This document shows positions 25,628-35,152 of a stretch of DNA of 64,000 bases, in pieces. Below the pieces are notes generated by a model. The model saw only the letters and a program-made list of their open reading frames with translations. It searched no databases and was not told where the DNA came from. Location: NCBI GenBank assembly GCA_963810485.1, contig CAWENQ010000003.1, positions 940,790-1,004,789 of the forward strand. Direction: 5' to 3'. Source of the DNA: DATKFM01 sp963810485. GTDB taxonomy: Bacteria; Pseudomonadota; Alphaproteobacteria; Dongiales; Dongiaceae. Made by a program: the position numbers and the translations under genes. The first letter of the stretch is position 1, and every line of letters begins with the position of its first letter.

Positions 25628-28273
25628 TTATGCGCTGCGCAGATTGGTGACGTTGCTTGGCGGGGCCTCGCTCGGGCCGCTGCTGGCCGCCGACAGCGGT
25701 GCAGCGGTTTTAAGCGTACGCTCGACCGGGAAGCGCACGACGGCCGTCGTGCCCGCGCCGACGCGGCTGTCCAGGTCGAAAGTCGCGCCATGCAGTTCGA
25801 CAAACGAGCGCACCAGCGGCAATCCCAGCCCGGTCCCGTCGTAGCGGCGGCGCAGGGAGCCGTCGGCTTGGCCAAAAGGCTCCATGACCTTGGCCATATC
25901 GGTTTCGGAGATGCCGATGCCGGTGTCGGTGATCATCAGGGCGATTGCGCCGGCAGCGTCCTGCTGCACGCGCACATTGACCTGCCCGCCCCGCGGCGTG
26001 AACTTCACCGCGTTCGCCAGCAGATTGATCAGCATCTGCTTGACCAGCCGCTCATCGGCCCATAGCGCGGGCATGTCGGCGGCCGATTCGACGGCGATCT
26101 TCACCCCGGCGTCGGTGGCGCGCTCCTGGATCAGGCGCACGACGCCCTGCACCACGGCGACGATGTTCATCGTGGACTCGAAGAGCTTCAGCTTGCCGGC
26201 CTCGACGCGGCTGAGATCGAGGATGTCGTTGATGATGCCGAGCAGGTGCTGGGCGCTCTCATGGATGTCGCGGACATAGCCGTTATAGGACGGCACGCCG
26301 ATCGGGCCGAGCACCTCGTTCTTCATCAGCTCGGAGAAACCGATGATGGCGTTGAGCGGCGTGCGCAGTTCGTGGCTCATATTGGCCAGGAACTCGCTCT
26401 TGCTGCGGTTGGCGATCTCGGCGGCATCACGGGCGCGGCGCAGTTCCTGCTCGCGCCGCTTCTCCTCGGTGATATCGATCATCGTGCCGACGACGCCGCC
26501 GCCCATCGTGCGGCGCTCGCTGATGCGGTACCAATGGCCGTCGGTCATCTCCATCTCGAACGAACCCTGGGGATCCCGGTGGCGCGCCATGCGTTCCCTG
26601 ATCCATTCCTGGATCCGGCCGCTGGCCTCGGGCACCAGGCCCTGGGCCGCGACGCCGCGGACGATATCGTCGAACCTGCTGCCGATGGCGATGACATTGC
26701 CCACCGGCCCATGCAGCTCGCGGAATTTCTCGTTGAACAGGACGATGCGGTCTTGCGTATCGCAGAGCACAAACGCTTCGTTGATGCTCTCGAGCGCGTC
26801 GACCAGCCGTTGCTGGGCCTCGGCCGCCATGGTTTCCGCGGCGGCGCGGGCCGAGATATCGCGCACCAGCGCGATGTAGACCGACGTGCCGCTTTCCTGC
26901 ATTTCGGTCACGGCAAGGTCCATCGGGAAGGCGCTGCCGTCGCGCCGGCGTCCCATGATGCCGCGCGAGGTGCCGCTGCGGGCGACCGCGCCAAGCAGCG
27001 ACGTCGCCGCACCCGAGCCCTCGCCGAAGCCGGCCGTTCCGGTCAGCATGGTGGCGAAGCTCTGGCCGAGCATTTCGTCGGCGCCGATGCCGAAGATGCG
27101 CTGCGCCGCCGGATTGAACGAACGGATCGAACCCATGCCATCGATCGTCAGCAGACCGTCGAACGTATTGTTCACGACCCGGCGCATGAAGGCATCCTGA
27201 TGTTTCAGCGCCAGCCCTTGCGCCAGCAGGCGCACGCTCTGATCCTCGATGCGCCCGGTCAGTCCGATGATGAATGTGAAGCCGACGGCGACGATGAGCG
27301 GCGTGACGTACAGGATAACGGGTAGATAGGCCTGAACGAGCAACGCGATACCCAGTATCGCGAACGTCGCCGCAACCGTCACCGCAAGTCCGAAACGCCA
27401 GTTCCAGGCACGGAAACGGGCGCCGCCGATCAGGACGATGAAGGCGATGCCCAGGAGGACCACGGCGCCGGGTGAACTGGCGAGATCGCGCTGCTGCAGC
27501 AGCAATTCAGCGGCGATCGCCTGGATCAGCGGCCCTGGCATATCCTGCCGGACGGGCACGGGTTTGCTGTCGCCAAGCTCGGAAGCGGTGGCGCCGACGA
27601 TCACCTTCTTGCCGGCGATCCGCGACCGGTCGAAGTTGCCCCGCAGGATATCGGCGTAAGACAGTTGGGGAATGGACTGCGCGCGGATGCCGAAATCGAT
27701 GTTGTAGCTGTCGGTCGCGCCGCGAGACGTACCCGACAGCATGGTCGCCAGGGTCGGCACGAAGTCATCGGGCCAACTGTCGGCCACCTGCATCATTCGG
27801 ATCGTGCCGTCGGGATCCGGCCGCACATTGAGCGATGCCGTTCGCACTGACGTCAGGAAATCGGGTATGGGCCTGGTGTAGCTGATGGCGCTGCCGGAGG
27901 AATGCCGGTCTTCCTGCTTGAACACCGGCAGGATGACCCGGTCGCCATATTTGTTCAGGGCCGCCGCGAAGCGCGCATCCTCGCTCGGGTTCTGGCGCGA
28001 GCTGAAATCAATATCGAGAGCCACTTCCCGGGCGCCCGCTTCGAACAACCGATCGAGCAAATCCGCATGGCGCGACCGCGGCCAAGGCCATACGCCCTGC
28101 TCTGCCAGGCTGACAGGATCGATCTTGATGACGACGATCTCGCCGGTGGCGTCACGCTGCAGCAGCCGATAGCGAAGATCGATGAGATGCCGCTCGGCGA
28201 AATTGAGCAGGCCGCCCAAATACATCGCCGAGACCGCGGCAAAGACCAGCACGTTTTTGGTCAGAAGCTTCAT
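25628..28273 (-). CDS. CHASE2-domain hybrid-type sensor histidine kinase with two PAS domains
   Basis: An 881-residue membrane kinase. After an N-terminal segment (LVFAAVSAMYLGGLLNFAE) comes a periplasmic CHASE2 domain, about 30-280 (ALDIDFSSRQNPSEDARFAA; GKKVIVGATASELGDSKPV). Three membrane segments follow at about 270-345. PAS domains lie at about 370-490 (NNTFDGLLTIDGMGSIRSFN) and 500-620. The HisKA helix has the phospho-His in FLANMSHELRTPLNAIIGFS, near 643. The HATPase domain at about 745-860 has NLLANAVKF, DTGIGIS and GTGLGLPLV. No receiver domain is fused. It is flanked by four FecR-domain genes, which may provide its periplasmic input. Confidence 0.9.
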   Translation of the reverse strand: MKLLTKNVLVFAAVSAMYLGGLLNFAERHLIDLRYRLLQRDATGEIVVIKIDPVSLAEQGVWPWPRSRHADLLDRLFEAGAREVALDIDFSSRQNPSEDARFAAALNKYGDRVILPVFKQEDRHSSGSAISYTRPIPDFLTSVRTASLNVRPDPDGTIRMMQVADSWPDDFVPTLATMLSGTSRGATDSYNIDFGIRAQSIPQLSYADILRGNFDRSRIAGKKVIVGATASELGDSKPVPVRQDMPGPLIQAIAAELLLQQRDLASSPGAVVLLGIAFIVLIGGARFRAWNWRFGLAVTVAATFAILGIALLVQAYLPVILYVTPLIVAVGFTFIIGLTGRIEDQSVRLLAQGLALKHQDAFMRRVVNNTFDGLLTIDGMGSIRSFNPAAQRIFGIGADEMLGQSFATMLTGTAGFGEGSGAATSLLGAVARSGTSRGIMGRRRDGSAFPMDLAVTEMQESGTSVYIALVRDISARAAAETMAAEAQQRLVDALESINEAFVLCDTQDRIVLFNEKFRELHGPVGNVIAIGSRFDDIVRGVAAQGLVPEASGRIQEWIRERMARHRDPQGSFEMEMTDGHWYRISERRTMGGGVVGTMIDITEEKRREQELRRARDAAEIANRSKSEFLANMSHELRTPLNAIIGFSELMKNEVLGPIGVPSYNGYVRDIHESAQHLLGIINDILDLSRVEAGKLKLFESTMNIVAVVQGVVRLIQERATDAGVKIAVESAADMPALWADERLVKQMLINLLANAVKFTPRGGQVNVRVQQDAAGAIALMITDTGIGISETDMAKVMEPFGQADGSLRRRYDGTGLGLPLVRSFVELHGATFDLDSRVGAGTTAVVRFPVERTLKTAAPLSAASSGPSEAPPSNVTNLRSA

Positions 28274-28491
28274 CTGGTCCTGTTGTCGAGGCCCTTCCTC
28301 AAGAGCTTAATAAATCTCATCAATTCATTACCAAGGACCTAACATTGGGCAGCGCGGTCCCTGGCTTTTCTGTGACAAGAATGGGCGCCAGCGGCGCCCG
28401 CGCGATCCAGCCCTAAGAAAACGTTAACGGCTACCGTCCCAGGGACGGCAGCCCGTGCTTAGTCGCCCAATCGCGGCACCATTCTATCGAT

Positions 28492-30012
28492 CTATCCCAC
28501 ACCGCTTTCTGAGGCTGGGAAGCCCATCGTCGCCTCGGCGCTGTTGTTTCCACTGTGTCCGTGGCGGCCATGGCGCCCGTGATGGCTGCCTTCGCTTTGG
28601 CTGTTTCCAGTGCCTACGCTGCCAGAGCCAGCCGTGCCACCGCTCGAGCCCGGCTTCGGGCAGGTATCGTCATCGTCATCGTCGTCGTCATCATCGTCGT
28701 CATCATCGTCGTCATCATCGTCGCCATCTCCGTCGCCGTCGCCGTCTCCATCCCCATCGCCATCGCCATCGCCGTCACCGTCGCCGTCTCCATCCCCGTC
28801 TCCATCTCCGTCCCCATCACCGTCGCCATCGCCGTCCCCGTCTCCATCTCCGTCCCCATCACCGTCGCCATCGCCGTCCCCGTCTCCATCTCCGTCCCCA
28901 TCACCGTCGCCATCGCCGTCCCCGTCTCCATCTCCGTCCCCATCACCGTCGCCATCGCCGTCCCCGTCTCCATCTCCGTCCCCATCACCGTCGCCATCGC
29001 CGTCCCCGTCTCCATCTCCGTCCCCATCACCGTCGCCATCGCCGTCGCCATCTCCGTCGCCGTCGCCGTCGCCATCTCCATCACCATCACCGTCGCCGTC
29101 GCCATCTCCGTCGCCGTCTCCATCGCCGTCGCCGTCCCCATCACCGTCCCCATCACCGTCGCCGTCGCCATCACCATTTCCACCACTGCCGTTGTTGTCG
29201 CCGTCTTCGCCATCGTCCTCGTCGTCGTCGACGCCTGTCTTGCTAGGTGACAGTGCCGCCGGATCCTGGCTGCTTTCGGGGCTCGGGGGTGCACCTGGGA
29301 CGGGACCGCCGGGAGCAACCCCGCCGACTTCGAGCGAGCCGCCGCTGTCGGTCGCTACCGATGCTGATTGGCCGGCACCGAGCGTCGCGTTCTTGCCGCT
29401 CTCTCTTGCAGTGACCTTGACAAGGCCGCCAACGACGGTGACGGCGTCGCCGGCCGCGGTCACATCGACAAAGAACTCCGTGCCCTTGACCAGCACGGCA
29501 AGGTTCGGCGCATCGACCGAGAACTGGCGGCCGGGGAATTTCCCGACATTGTAGAAGATGATGCCGAGCTTCTGCTGCAGGCCCATCCACAGGCCTTGCC
29601 GCTCCGGCGAGCGCAGAGTCACCTGCGCGTTCGGCTGCAGCCGGATGGTGTCGAGACCATTGGTGAGCGTTGCCGTCCCGTCTTTCCAGGTCCGGACATC
29701 GCTGTCCTCGTAGAGAATTTCATCGGATGCGAGGGGACGCCAATCGTCGATGGTGCCGTTGGCCGCACGAACATAGACGACGCCACGCACTTCAATCGCG
29801 TGCCACGGCCCGGCGTCTTGCGCCGCTACCGGCGCCACCGTGCCAAGTATCGGCAGACACAATGCGAGGAATATAATCGCCGCCTGCATCCGCGAGGCGA
29901 ACGCGCGCGTGCACGCTGCCCGAATGGCCTGCGAAAATCCCGTGATTACGTCGTCGATGACTGTCACTGCTTTCATGAAGCCCGAGGCCTCATTGAACCA
30001 TTTCCCAAACAT
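28492..30012 (-). CDS. FecR-domain exported protein with long Gly-Asp repeat tail (third of four)
   Basis: A 506-residue protein. The signal or anchor segment is at about 43-66 (MQAAIIFLALCLPILGTVAP). The FecR domain spans about 75-210 (ADSEIL-type strand DEILYEDSDVRTWKDGTATL, LGIIFYNVGKFPGRQFSVDA, PNLAVLVKGTEFFVDV). A Pro/Ser linker leads to about 150 residues of alternating Gly-Asp (about 274-425), then about 20 Asp, and a His/Gly/Ser C-terminus (HHGRHGRHGHSG). The repeat could bind Ca2+ or form a disordered acidic brush. Repeat length may vary by slippage. There is no cognate sigma factor nearby. Confidence 0.82.
   Translation of the reverse strand: MFGKWFNEASGFMKAVTVIDDVITGFSQAIRAACTRAFASRMQAAIIFLALCLPILGTVAPVAAQDAGPWHAIEVRGVVYVRAANGTIDDWRPLASDEILYEDSDVRTWKDGTATLTNGLDTIRLQPNAQVTLRSPERQGLWMGLQQKLGIIFYNVGKFPGRQFSVDAPNLAVLVKGTEFFVDVTAAGDAVTVVGGLVKVTARESGKNATLGAGQSASVATDSGGSLEVGGVAPGGPVPGAPPSPESSQDPAALSPSKTGVDDDEDDGEDGDNNGSGGNGDGDGDGDGDGDGDGDGDGDGDGDGDGDGDGDGDGDGDGDGDGDGDGDGDGDGDGDGDGDGDGDGDGDGDGDGDGDGDGDGDGDGDGDGDGDGDGDGDGDGDGDGDGDGDGDGDGDGDGDGDGDGDGDGDGDGDGDGDGDGDGDGDGDGDGDDDDDDDDDDDDDDDDDDDTCPKPGSSGGTAGSGSVGTGNSQSEGSHHGRHGRHGHSGNNSAEATMGFPASESGVG
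28796..29047 (+). repeat. Tandem 42-bp repeat, about six copies, within the Gly-Asp tail
   Basis: The unit beginning ccgtctccatctccgtcccc recurs every 42 bp at 28796, 28838, 28880, 28922, 28964 and 29006. The first five copies are identical or nearly so, and the last diverges at its end. The wider region is built of GAYGGN-type hexamers encoding Gly-Asp. Near-identity among copies implies recent expansion or homogenisation. Confidence 0.85.
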
Positions 30013-30159
30013 CCCACAGCCCTAGTTTTGTTTTCGTCGGCCAGGGCCGGCAGACGTAGTAAACCAATCATTAAAACTAACGAAGATTGGTAAACAGATC
30101 GTTAACGGCCTTCTGACACCAACCAATTCAATAGGTTAACCGGACATATTTCAAGTGGT

Positions 30160-30167
30160 ATGGTTAA
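30160..30167 (-). promoter_or_regulatory. CtrA-like half-site upstream of the FecR/Gly-Asp gene
   Basis: Reverse-strand TTAACCAT about 150 bp upstream of the start at 30012, within an AT-rich stretch that also holds TTAACCGG and TTAACGGC variants (30.10-30.17 kb). The cluster makes a CtrA-type site more plausible than a single match. Confidence 0.35.
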
Positions 30168-30365
30168 TTTTGCCCCTAGCTGTGGTTTTAGGGTCACAGA
30201 GTTATTACAAACAAGGACATAGCAAGCCGCAAGCCGGCCACCGAAGGGATGCGCTTCGATCTCCGGCGGCGGAAAACCGAGAAATCCAGGCCAAAATCGA
30301 TATAGGAATGAAGGTCTGCGGTGCAGACCCCTGCGCTATCGCGCCAAGCGGGGTCTGCTGAGATT

Positions 30366-31352
30366 TTATTCGCTGTCGGCGTTACTGACTGTTGCCATCG
30401 CCGCCGTCGTTGTCCCCGCCCCCGTCGCCATCTCCGTCGCCATCTCCGTCCCATCCCCATCACCATCTCCGTCACCGTCCCCATCGCCGTCGCCATCACC
30501 GTCGCCATCTCCATCGCCGTCCCCATCTCCGTCGCCGTCGCCGTCGCCGTCGCCATCCCCATCACCGTCGCCATCTCCGTCACCATCCCCGTCGCCGTCG
30601 CCATTTCCGTCGCCGTCCCCGTCTGCATCGCCGCCGCTAACGCCCCCGCCGCCGGTGGCTTTATCACCGCTGCTGTCGCCGCTGGCCGCCACGGTGCCGT
30701 CGCTACTGACTGCCGGCCCCACGGCCACATCCATGGGTGCCGCCGTCAGCACGGTCGCCTTGGAACCGGCGCCGACATCAACCTCGCTATCGCTGTTGCC
30801 TTCAGCGGCAACGGACACCAGCCCCTCGGTGACCCTCACGACGCTGCCGGCATCGTCGACCTTCACCGAAAATTTCGTGCCCTTAACCACCGCCACAAGA
30901 TGGGGCGTGTCGACCTCGAAGCTCGGTTTAGGACGCTTGGCGACGTCGTAGATGACCTCGCCGAACCACTGGATAATCAGCGTCTGCGGCGGCCGGGAAC
31001 GGCTCGGTAGCTCGATGCTTTTGTTGGGGTCTATGTTGAGGATCTCTGTGCCGCGCACCAGCGCCACGCGCGCCGACGGGTCGGTCCTGATCTCGCTGCC
31101 GGGCTCCAGGGCCTGGCCGACACGCACGGGGTACCAATCGTCACCCCCGTCGGCGCGGCGAGCCATGGCCGCGCCTTCCGTGGACTGAACCCGCCAGAGA
31201 GCGTCGGCATCTGTGGCGTCCTCGGCTTTCGCCGCCGGCAGTACGAGATCGACGATAGAATTGGCACCGTATATCAGAGCGCCCACAGCAAGCAGCGCCG
31301 CGAAAGATACGGCGAGTTCTTTGCCTGCGCACACCCTGGAACGCCACGGCAT
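30366..31352 (-). CDS. FecR-domain exported protein with Gly-Asp tail (fourth of four), tail frameshifted
   Basis: A 328-residue protein starting at 31352. The signal anchor is at 13-34 (AVSFAALLAVGALIYGANSI). The FecR domain spans about 60-190 (ALEPGSEIRTDPSARVALVR, LIIQWFGEVIYDVAKRPKPS, TPHLVAVVKGTKFSVKV, VVRVTEGLVSV). A Gly/Ser linker and a Gly-Asp repeat from about 245 follow. Near 30451 one C is missing, so the last part reads TEMATEMATG. In the other frame the Gly-Asp pattern continues and closes with GGGDNDGGDGNSQ and a stop at 30382-30384. The TTAACCATG at its start overlaps a CtrA-like half-site. Confidence 0.8.
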   Translation of the reverse strand: MPWRSRVCAGKELAVSFAALLAVGALIYGANSIVDLVLPAAKAEDATDADALWRVQSTEGAAMARRADGGDDWYPVRVGQALEPGSEIRTDPSARVALVRGTEILNIDPNKSIELPSRSRPPQTLIIQWFGEVIYDVAKRPKPSFEVDTPHLVAVVKGTKFSVKVDDAGSVVRVTEGLVSVAAEGNSDSEVDVGAGSKATVLTAAPMDVAVGPAVSSDGTVAASGDSSGDKATGGGGVSGGDADGDGDGNGDGDGDGDGDGDGDGDGDGDGDGDGDGDGDGDGDGDGDGDGDGDGDGDGDGTEMATEMATGAGTTTAAMATVSNADSE

Positions 31353-31497
31353 GGTTAACTCCTCACCGCCCCGCCTGCTATTGCTAGCCCGGCGACCGGC
31401 AGACTCCCTCGGATTCATGTTGCGGCAATAATGGTGAACAAAGTGTAAAGTTTTCAGCCACATGAACCGTTCCAACCAACCATAGGATCATATCAGA

Positions 31498-33987
31498 TTA
31501 TCGCCGCCGCCGCACCCCCGGTTCGGCACTGAGGGGGTTTTCCGGCCAATTGTGCTTGGGATAGCGGCCGCGCATTTCCTTGCGCACCTCCGGATAGACT
31601 TTGGCCCAGAAACTGCGGAGATCCTTGGTCACGGCGATCGGCCGCCGTGCCGGCGAGAGCAGATGAAGGGTCACGGCGACACGGCCATCGGCAATCCTCG
31701 GCGTATCGAGCTGCCCGAACAGATGCTGAAGCTGCATCGCCAAAACGGGTCCTTCGGCAGGCCCGTAGTCCACGGCAATGTGCGATCCGGACGCGACCTC
31801 CAGGTGGGAGGGCGCCATTTCATCGAGCCGCCGTTGCAAAGGCCAGGGCAGCAGATTGCGCAGCGCGCCAGCCAAGTCGAGCTGGGACAAATGCGAGCGC
31901 CTGCTGATACCCGTGAGCATGGGCGCCAGCCAATCCTCCAGAGTCGCCAGAAGCTGCTTGTCTGATAGATCGGGCCAGCCATCCTCTGGTCGCACGCGTC
32001 CGAGGAAGCCGACGCGCTGGCGCCAGGCCTGGATGTCATCGGTCCAGGGCAGGCAGGCGAGCCCCATCTGCCGGATGCCCAGCACCATCGCGGCCGCCAC
32101 CGCCTCGCCATCCGGTTTGCCGTGGGGCCGGTCCGCCAGAACGATGGCGCCGAAGCGCCGCTGCTGCCGCGCCGCCACGGACTCGCTGCGGGCATCCCAC
32201 TCCGTGGCCGTGATATCGGCGATTGCTTGCGGGAATAAGTTCTCAATGTCGGCCGCTTGCAGCAGCGCCGCCAGATAGATGCGCCCTTCCCGTGCGTCGC
32301 CTTCCATCTCGGCGGCAACCAGGAACTCACCGGCCGCCAGCGGATCGGCCTCATTGAGGTAAGCACCGCCGCCGCCGGCAAGCCGGTAACGGCCGCGCCC
32401 CCCGCGCTGTTGGGCGATGCGGTCGGGATAGGCCAGAGCCAGCAAGGGACCAGCTTCAGCCAGCGAACCTCCATCGGCCTTTACCTTCAACTGCCGTCGC
32501 AGATCACCAGCCGTTTCGCGCACGCGCATGAGCGCGCCGCGGTTCACCGGTGCGCCGCCCTCCGGCCGGCGGGCCGCTATGATCTCCAGGCGGGTGCGAA
32601 CATCGGCGTCCGCCGCTTGGCGCATGATATCGCGCTCCGACAGCAACGCTGCCAGATCGCAGGCCAGGGCACCCTGCCCCATCTCCTTCGCCCGCAGCAG
32701 CATATGGGCCAGGCGGGGATGCAGCGGCAGCGACGCCATGCTCCGCCCTAACGCGGAAATGCGGCCCGCATTGTCGAGCGCCTCGAGCTGGGTCAGCAAT
32801 GCCACGGCTTGGTCATAGGCAGCCTTCGGCGGTGCATCGAGCCAGCGGAGCTGCCGCGGGTCGGCAACGCCCCAGGCCGCAAGATCCAGCGCCAGCGGCG
32901 CCAGGTCGGCGGCAAGGATTTCCGGCTTGTCGAAGGGGGCAAGGCCGCGCATCTCAGCCTCGCCCCAGAGGCGGTAACAGACGCCCGGTTCCAGGCGCCC
33001 GGCGCGGCCACGGCGCTGATCCGCCGACGCTGCGGAAACGCGCACCGTCTCCAAGCGCGCCATGCCGGTGCGGGGATCGAAACGTGGCGCCCGTTTCTGG
33101 CCTCCATCCACCACCACGCGGATGCCCTCGATGGTGAGGCTCGTCTCGGCGATGGTGGTCGCCAGCACCACTTTACGGGCGCCGGCTGCGGCCGGACGGA
33201 TCGCGGCGTCCTGCTCCGCCGGCGGTAGCGCACCAAAGAGCGGATGAATGCTGGTGTCCGCGGGCAGGCCGGATTCCGCCAGCAACGCGGCCACCCGCCG
33301 GATCTCGCCTTCGCCCGGCAGGAACGCCAGCACGCTGCCCGCCTCCTCCCGCAGGGCGCGGCGGATCAGCGACGCCATGTCGGCATCGAAGCGCCGCTGG
33401 GGATCGGCGGGCACATAGCGCGTCTCGACCGGATAAACGCGGCCTTCGCTGGTCACCACCGGTACATCGCCGAGCAGCGCGGCAACCGCGGCGCCATCCA
33501 GGGTCGCGGACATCACGAGTATCTTGAGATCCGGCCGCAGCGCGCCCTGCAACTCCAGCGTCAGGGCCAGGCCGAGATCGCCGTCCAGGCTGCGCTCGTG
33601 GAACTCGTCGAAAATGACGAGGCCGACGCCTTCCAGCGCCGGATCATGCTGCAGCCGGCGCGTCAGGATGCCCTCGGTCACCACTTCGATGCGGGTCCGG
33701 GACGACACTTGGCTCTCGAGGCGGACGCGAAAACCCACGGTCTCGCCCGGCTTTTCGCCCAGCGTCGAGGCCATGAAACGCGCCGCCGCCCGCGTCGCCA
33801 GCCGCCGCGGCTCCAGCATGAGGATGCGCTGGCCCTTCAGCCAGGGCTCCTGCAGCAGCGCCAGGGGCACCCGCGTGGTCTTGCCGGCGCCGGGTGCTGC
33901 CTGCAGTACCGCGCCGCCATAGTTGGCCAGCGCCGCGCGGACCTGCGGCAGCACGGCATTGATCGGCAGCGGGCTGGAGGCGATCAT
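31498..33987 (-). CDS. hrpB: ATP-dependent RNA helicase HrpB
   Basis: An 829-residue DEAH-box helicase. Motif I is AAPGAGKTTRVPLALL near 31-46, motif II is IFDEFHERSLDGDLGL (DEFH) near 122-137 and motif III is VMSATLDG. Motif V/VI appears as VLATTIAETSLTIEGIRVVV and ADQRRGRAGRLEPGVCYRLW. The helicase-associated (HA2) and HrpB C-terminal domains follow up to PKHNWPENPL, the expected HrpB ending. The length is as expected. It acts in the cytoplasm on RNA, with a poorly defined role. It starts 1 kb from the fourth FecR gene and appears unrelated to it. Confidence 0.95.
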   Translation of the reverse strand: MIASSPLPINAVLPQVRAALANYGGAVLQAAPGAGKTTRVPLALLQEPWLKGQRILMLEPRRLATRAAARFMASTLGEKPGETVGFRVRLESQVSSRTRIEVVTEGILTRRLQHDPALEGVGLVIFDEFHERSLDGDLGLALTLELQGALRPDLKILVMSATLDGAAVAALLGDVPVVTSEGRVYPVETRYVPADPQRRFDADMASLIRRALREEAGSVLAFLPGEGEIRRVAALLAESGLPADTSIHPLFGALPPAEQDAAIRPAAAGARKVVLATTIAETSLTIEGIRVVVDGGQKRAPRFDPRTGMARLETVRVSAASADQRRGRAGRLEPGVCYRLWGEAEMRGLAPFDKPEILAADLAPLALDLAAWGVADPRQLRWLDAPPKAAYDQAVALLTQLEALDNAGRISALGRSMASLPLHPRLAHMLLRAKEMGQGALACDLAALLSERDIMRQAADADVRTRLEIIAARRPEGGAPVNRGALMRVRETAGDLRRQLKVKADGGSLAEAGPLLALAYPDRIAQQRGGRGRYRLAGGGGAYLNEADPLAAGEFLVAAEMEGDAREGRIYLAALLQAADIENLFPQAIADITATEWDARSESVAARQQRRFGAIVLADRPHGKPDGEAVAAAMVLGIRQMGLACLPWTDDIQAWRQRVGFLGRVRPEDGWPDLSDKQLLATLEDWLAPMLTGISRRSHLSQLDLAGALRNLLPWPLQRRLDEMAPSHLEVASGSHIAVDYGPAEGPVLAMQLQHLFGQLDTPRIADGRVAVTLHLLSPARRPIAVTKDLRSFWAKVYPEVRKEMRGRYPKHNWPENPLSAEPGVRRRR

Positions 33988-34157
33988 GGGAGTGGCGAAA
34001 TCTGCTGTGAAACGCGAAACGACTAGGCGTGAATTGATCTGCCTACTCGATCCCCGCGGCGCGCGCCAGCGGCGCCGGCGGCATCAGCGCGTGACAGGCG
34101 GGCCGAGTTCGACAATGGTACGAGTTAAGACCTCTCACAAAATCTGGGGATGCAAAC

Positions 34158-35054
34158 ATGGCTGACAAGCAGCGGATCGGATTCATCGGCGCCGGGCTCA
34201 TGGGGCACGGCATGGCCAAGAACATCGTCGAGAAAGGCTATGCCCTCACTGTCCTCGGCCATCGCAACCGCCAGCCGATCGATGACCTCATCGGCCGTGG
34301 CGCGCGCGAAGCGAAATCACCGCAGGAACTGGCGCAGCAATCCGATATCGTCATCATCTGCGTCACCGGCTCGCCGCAGGTGGAGGAGCTGGTGTTCAAG
34401 AAGGACGGGCTGCTGGCGGGCCTGCGCTCGGGCATGATCGTCGCCGATGCCACCACCGCAGAGCCCACCTCCACCATGAAGGTCGCCGCTGCCGTCATCG
34501 AGGCGGGCGCGCGTTTTGCCGACATTCCGCTGATCCGCACGCCGCGGGAGGCCGAGGCCGGAACGCTGGGCGTCATGGTCGGCAGCGACGCGGCACTGCT
34601 GGCGGAACTGAAGCCGGTGCTGGAGACCTTCGCCAACGCCATCTTCCATGCCGGGCCGCTCGGCGCCGGCCACAAGCTGAAGCTGATCAATAATTACATT
34701 GCGCTGGCCGCAGCCGCCGCTGCCGCGGAGGGCATCGCCACCGCTAAGAAAGCCGGCGTGGACCTCAAGGCGCTCTCGGAAATCGTCATGTCAGGCGGCG
34801 CCAACAGCGTGATGTTCCAACGCCTGAGCAAGTACTTCCTGGACGGCGACGACAGCCACGCGATCTTTGCGTTGGCCAATTGCGCCAAGGATCTGCGGTA
34901 TTACACGCATATGGCCGAAGCGACGCCGGTGGTTGGCTTCATCGCCGAAGCAGTGCATCAGACCTTCCAGATGGCCAACACCCGGGGCTTTGGCGACAAG
35001 TATCTGCCGCACATCATCGATGCGATCGAAGAAGCCAATGGGGGCAAACGATAA
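34158..35054 (+). CDS. NAD(P)-dependent beta-hydroxyacid dehydrogenase (3-hydroxyisobutyrate dehydrogenase family)
   Basis: A 298-residue enzyme. The N-terminal Rossmann domain has GFIGAGLMGHGMAKNIVEKG near 6-25. The substrate-side region has DATTAEPTSTMKVAAAV and ADIPLIRTPREAEAGTLGVM near 95-135. The catalytic Lys is in GAGHKLKLINNYIALA near 170-185. The C-terminal helical domain ends DKYLPHIIDAIEE. Family members oxidise hydroxyisobutyrate, tartronate or sulfolactaldehyde-type compounds. LIRTPREAEAG deviates from the common APVSGG loop, so the substrate may differ. It stands alone. Confidence 0.85.
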   Translation: MADKQRIGFIGAGLMGHGMAKNIVEKGYALTVLGHRNRQPIDDLIGRGAREAKSPQELAQQSDIVIICVTGSPQVEELVFKKDGLLAGLRSGMIVADATTAEPTSTMKVAAAVIEAGARFADIPLIRTPREAEAGTLGVMVGSDAALLAELKPVLETFANAIFHAGPLGAGHKLKLINNYIALAAAAAAAEGIATAKKAGVDLKALSEIVMSGGANSVMFQRLSKYFLDGDDSHAIFALANCAKDLRYYTHMAEATPVVGFIAEAVHQTFQMANTRGFGDKYLPHIIDAIEEANGGKR

Positions 35055-35152
35055 TACTGTCTGCTGGCCGGTTTTCCGCCGTCATACAATTTCCTCTATT
35101 TATTGATTTCACAGGGAAAACCCAGGTTTTTACGCCGGATTTACCAAATGGA

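Noticed and set aside
28796..29047. Regular 42-bp array considered as a CRISPR or minisatellite
   Set aside because: There are no unique spacers between repeats and no cas genes. The array lies inside a coding frame and keeps it open.
28610..29554. Long forward-strand frame encoding Ser-Pro repeats (SPSPSP), and other repeat frames across 28455-29318
   Set aside because: These are the antisense or shifted readings of the Gly-Asp repeat DNA. The reverse-strand frame has a signal segment and FecR domain, while these have no domain or ribosome site.
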